Positions 63,156-64,000 of a DNA stretch of 64,000 nt are shown in pieces. The position numbers and the translations under genes are program-made. The DNA is taken from NCBI GenBank assembly GCA_016271365.2, contig CM057451.1, forward strand, positions 365,263,501 through 365,327,500. Direction: 5' to 3'. Every line of letters starts with the position of its first letter. Position 1 is the stretch's first letter. The notes under the pieces are model-generated. The model saw only the letters and a list, made by a program, of their open reading frames with translations. It had not been told where the DNA came from and did no database searches. This DNA comes from Neoceratodus forsteri. Taxonomy: Eukaryota > Chordata > Ceratodontiformes > Ceratodontidae.

Positions 63156-64000
63156 TGCTTGTGCTTACATATTTAGGTAGGCTTATATTCAGGTACATGT
63201 CATAATTATGCTACAGGGTGTTAGGACTCTTGGCTCACATTCATAGTGAATATGCACTTCTTTTCTAGTTATGGGGGGGTTAATTCCACTGTGGCTTTAT
63301 ACATATTCCTAAGACTGTTTCTGTTCATATAGTTAATTGGTTATATACTGACTCAATATTGAACTTTGAACATTTTAAGATGCCTAAACTCATTTTCTAG
63401 GTGGTCCTTGAGAGATTTATTTTTTATTTTGGAAATAATACTGACAATTCATTTCTTGTAAAAAATATTGTTACAGCACTGTAGGTTTTAATGTTTATGG
63501 GGTCTGTTAACTGGTTGAGAGTATAGTTTAGAAAACATCTCCAGATAGATTTAATTCTGTGTGAATGTTTTAAACAGTTGTTCATACAAGGTACATTTTT
63601 TCTTATTCCCCTCTTATTTCCATACATACATTTCTGTTGTACAGTTTTTTATTATACAATACTATCAAGTTTTAACTTGGACACTAGTAGTATTAAATCT
63701 AAAGGCCTTGCTTTTAATTTTGAATGTATTCTCATAACACACTTATTCATTGATAATGTCAGTTAGAGGTTTTGTCTGCTTGAGTGTTCAGCTTATCTAA
63801 TTTGGATGTCATTTGACCTTGAAAATATTCTCAGTTGTAGCAAGCTAATGAGATGCTATTCATTCCATAAAAATCTGTGATTTTGTTAAATAGGTATTTT
63901 AAACCAATTATATTTTTTTTCTGTTTTTTATGTATGATCTGGGTGTTAATAGAACGTGACTCTGAACAACTGTCATAAGTCTCCAAGGAAGGGCTTGGTT

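Larger units (their letters stand above)
61575..64000. repeat. Long palindrome, arms over 1 kb, right arm cut by the window
   Basis: The last 14 bases of the window (GAAGGGCTTGGTT and before) are the inverted partner of AACCAAACCCTTCC at 61663-61676. Pairing continues inward: TTATGACAATTG, TCTATTAACACCCAGATCAT, CTACAAATG.., GGAAATAAGAG, CTCTCAAGGACCACCTA, GAACAGAAACAGTCTTA, TAGGCTTA. The axis is near 62830-62867. The left outer part (61575-61662) should have its partner just past 64000. Arms are diverged, with indels. There is no long reading frame; small open frames in both arms are mirror copies. Confidence 0.85.

Overview
The window is vertebrate nuclear DNA made almost entirely of dead retrotransposons. 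I find no host protein-coding gene, rRNA gene, functional tRNA gene or CRISPR array. LINEs of the L1, CR1 and L2/Rex1 types sit together with DIRS-type tyrosine-recombinase retroelements, tRNA-headed SINEs and foldback (MITE-like) elements. Abundant DIRS plus CR1 plus several 6.25 kb L1 copies suggests a large, slowly purged tetrapod genome. An amphibian, possibly a caecilian, is my best guess. Turtle or other reptile and lungfish are not excluded, and the species call is inference only.

Layout. 1-7676: a minus-strand L1 (L1-A), cut by the window at its 3' end and interrupted by two CR1 insertions. It has ORF1, ORF2 and an extra 206-codon reading frame (ORF-X) squeezed between them. 7677-11443: an L2/Rex1-like LINE split by a composite insertion of SINE head, CR1 tail and MITE. 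11955-12586: a TTAA-flanked foldback element. 12780-17766: a CR1 with a second CR1 of the same family inserted in its reverse transcriptase. 17889-18228: a small foldback. 18557-25070: a nearly complete DIRS element (gag, RT, RNase H, tyrosine recombinase, inverted terminal repeats, internal complementary region) carrying a SINE. 25077-25525 and 26086-27605: foldback repeats.

25816-44510 is one broken CR1 (CR1-H) forced open by nested insertions: CR1-H contains CR1-F, which contains L1-B, which contains the complete L1-C. Target-site duplications flank L1-B and L1-C. 43391-43875 is a 29/32-bp minisatellite. 44625-47911 is a CR1 (CR1-D) with remnants of an SGNH-esterase ORF1. 47912-48715: another CR1, tail to tail with it. 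49306-50482: two SINEs. 50688-54380: a decayed DIRS. 54381-58598: CR1-E with a SINE and an L2 inside it. 58688-61570: a third DIRS. 61575-64000: a very long palindrome whose right arm runs off the window.

The elements do not work together as a pathway; the layout is a record of successive insertions. The most unusual items are ORF-X (putative signal peptide, four N-glycosylation sequons, ending 9 nt before the ORF2 start codon), an apparently undescribed ~640-bp SINE family with four copies here, the shared ETS plus CRE motif at the 5' end of all three L1s, and two DIRS copies that share an YLDE instead of YLDD motif. Every autonomous element seen here is inactivated by stops, frameshifts, deletions or insertions.
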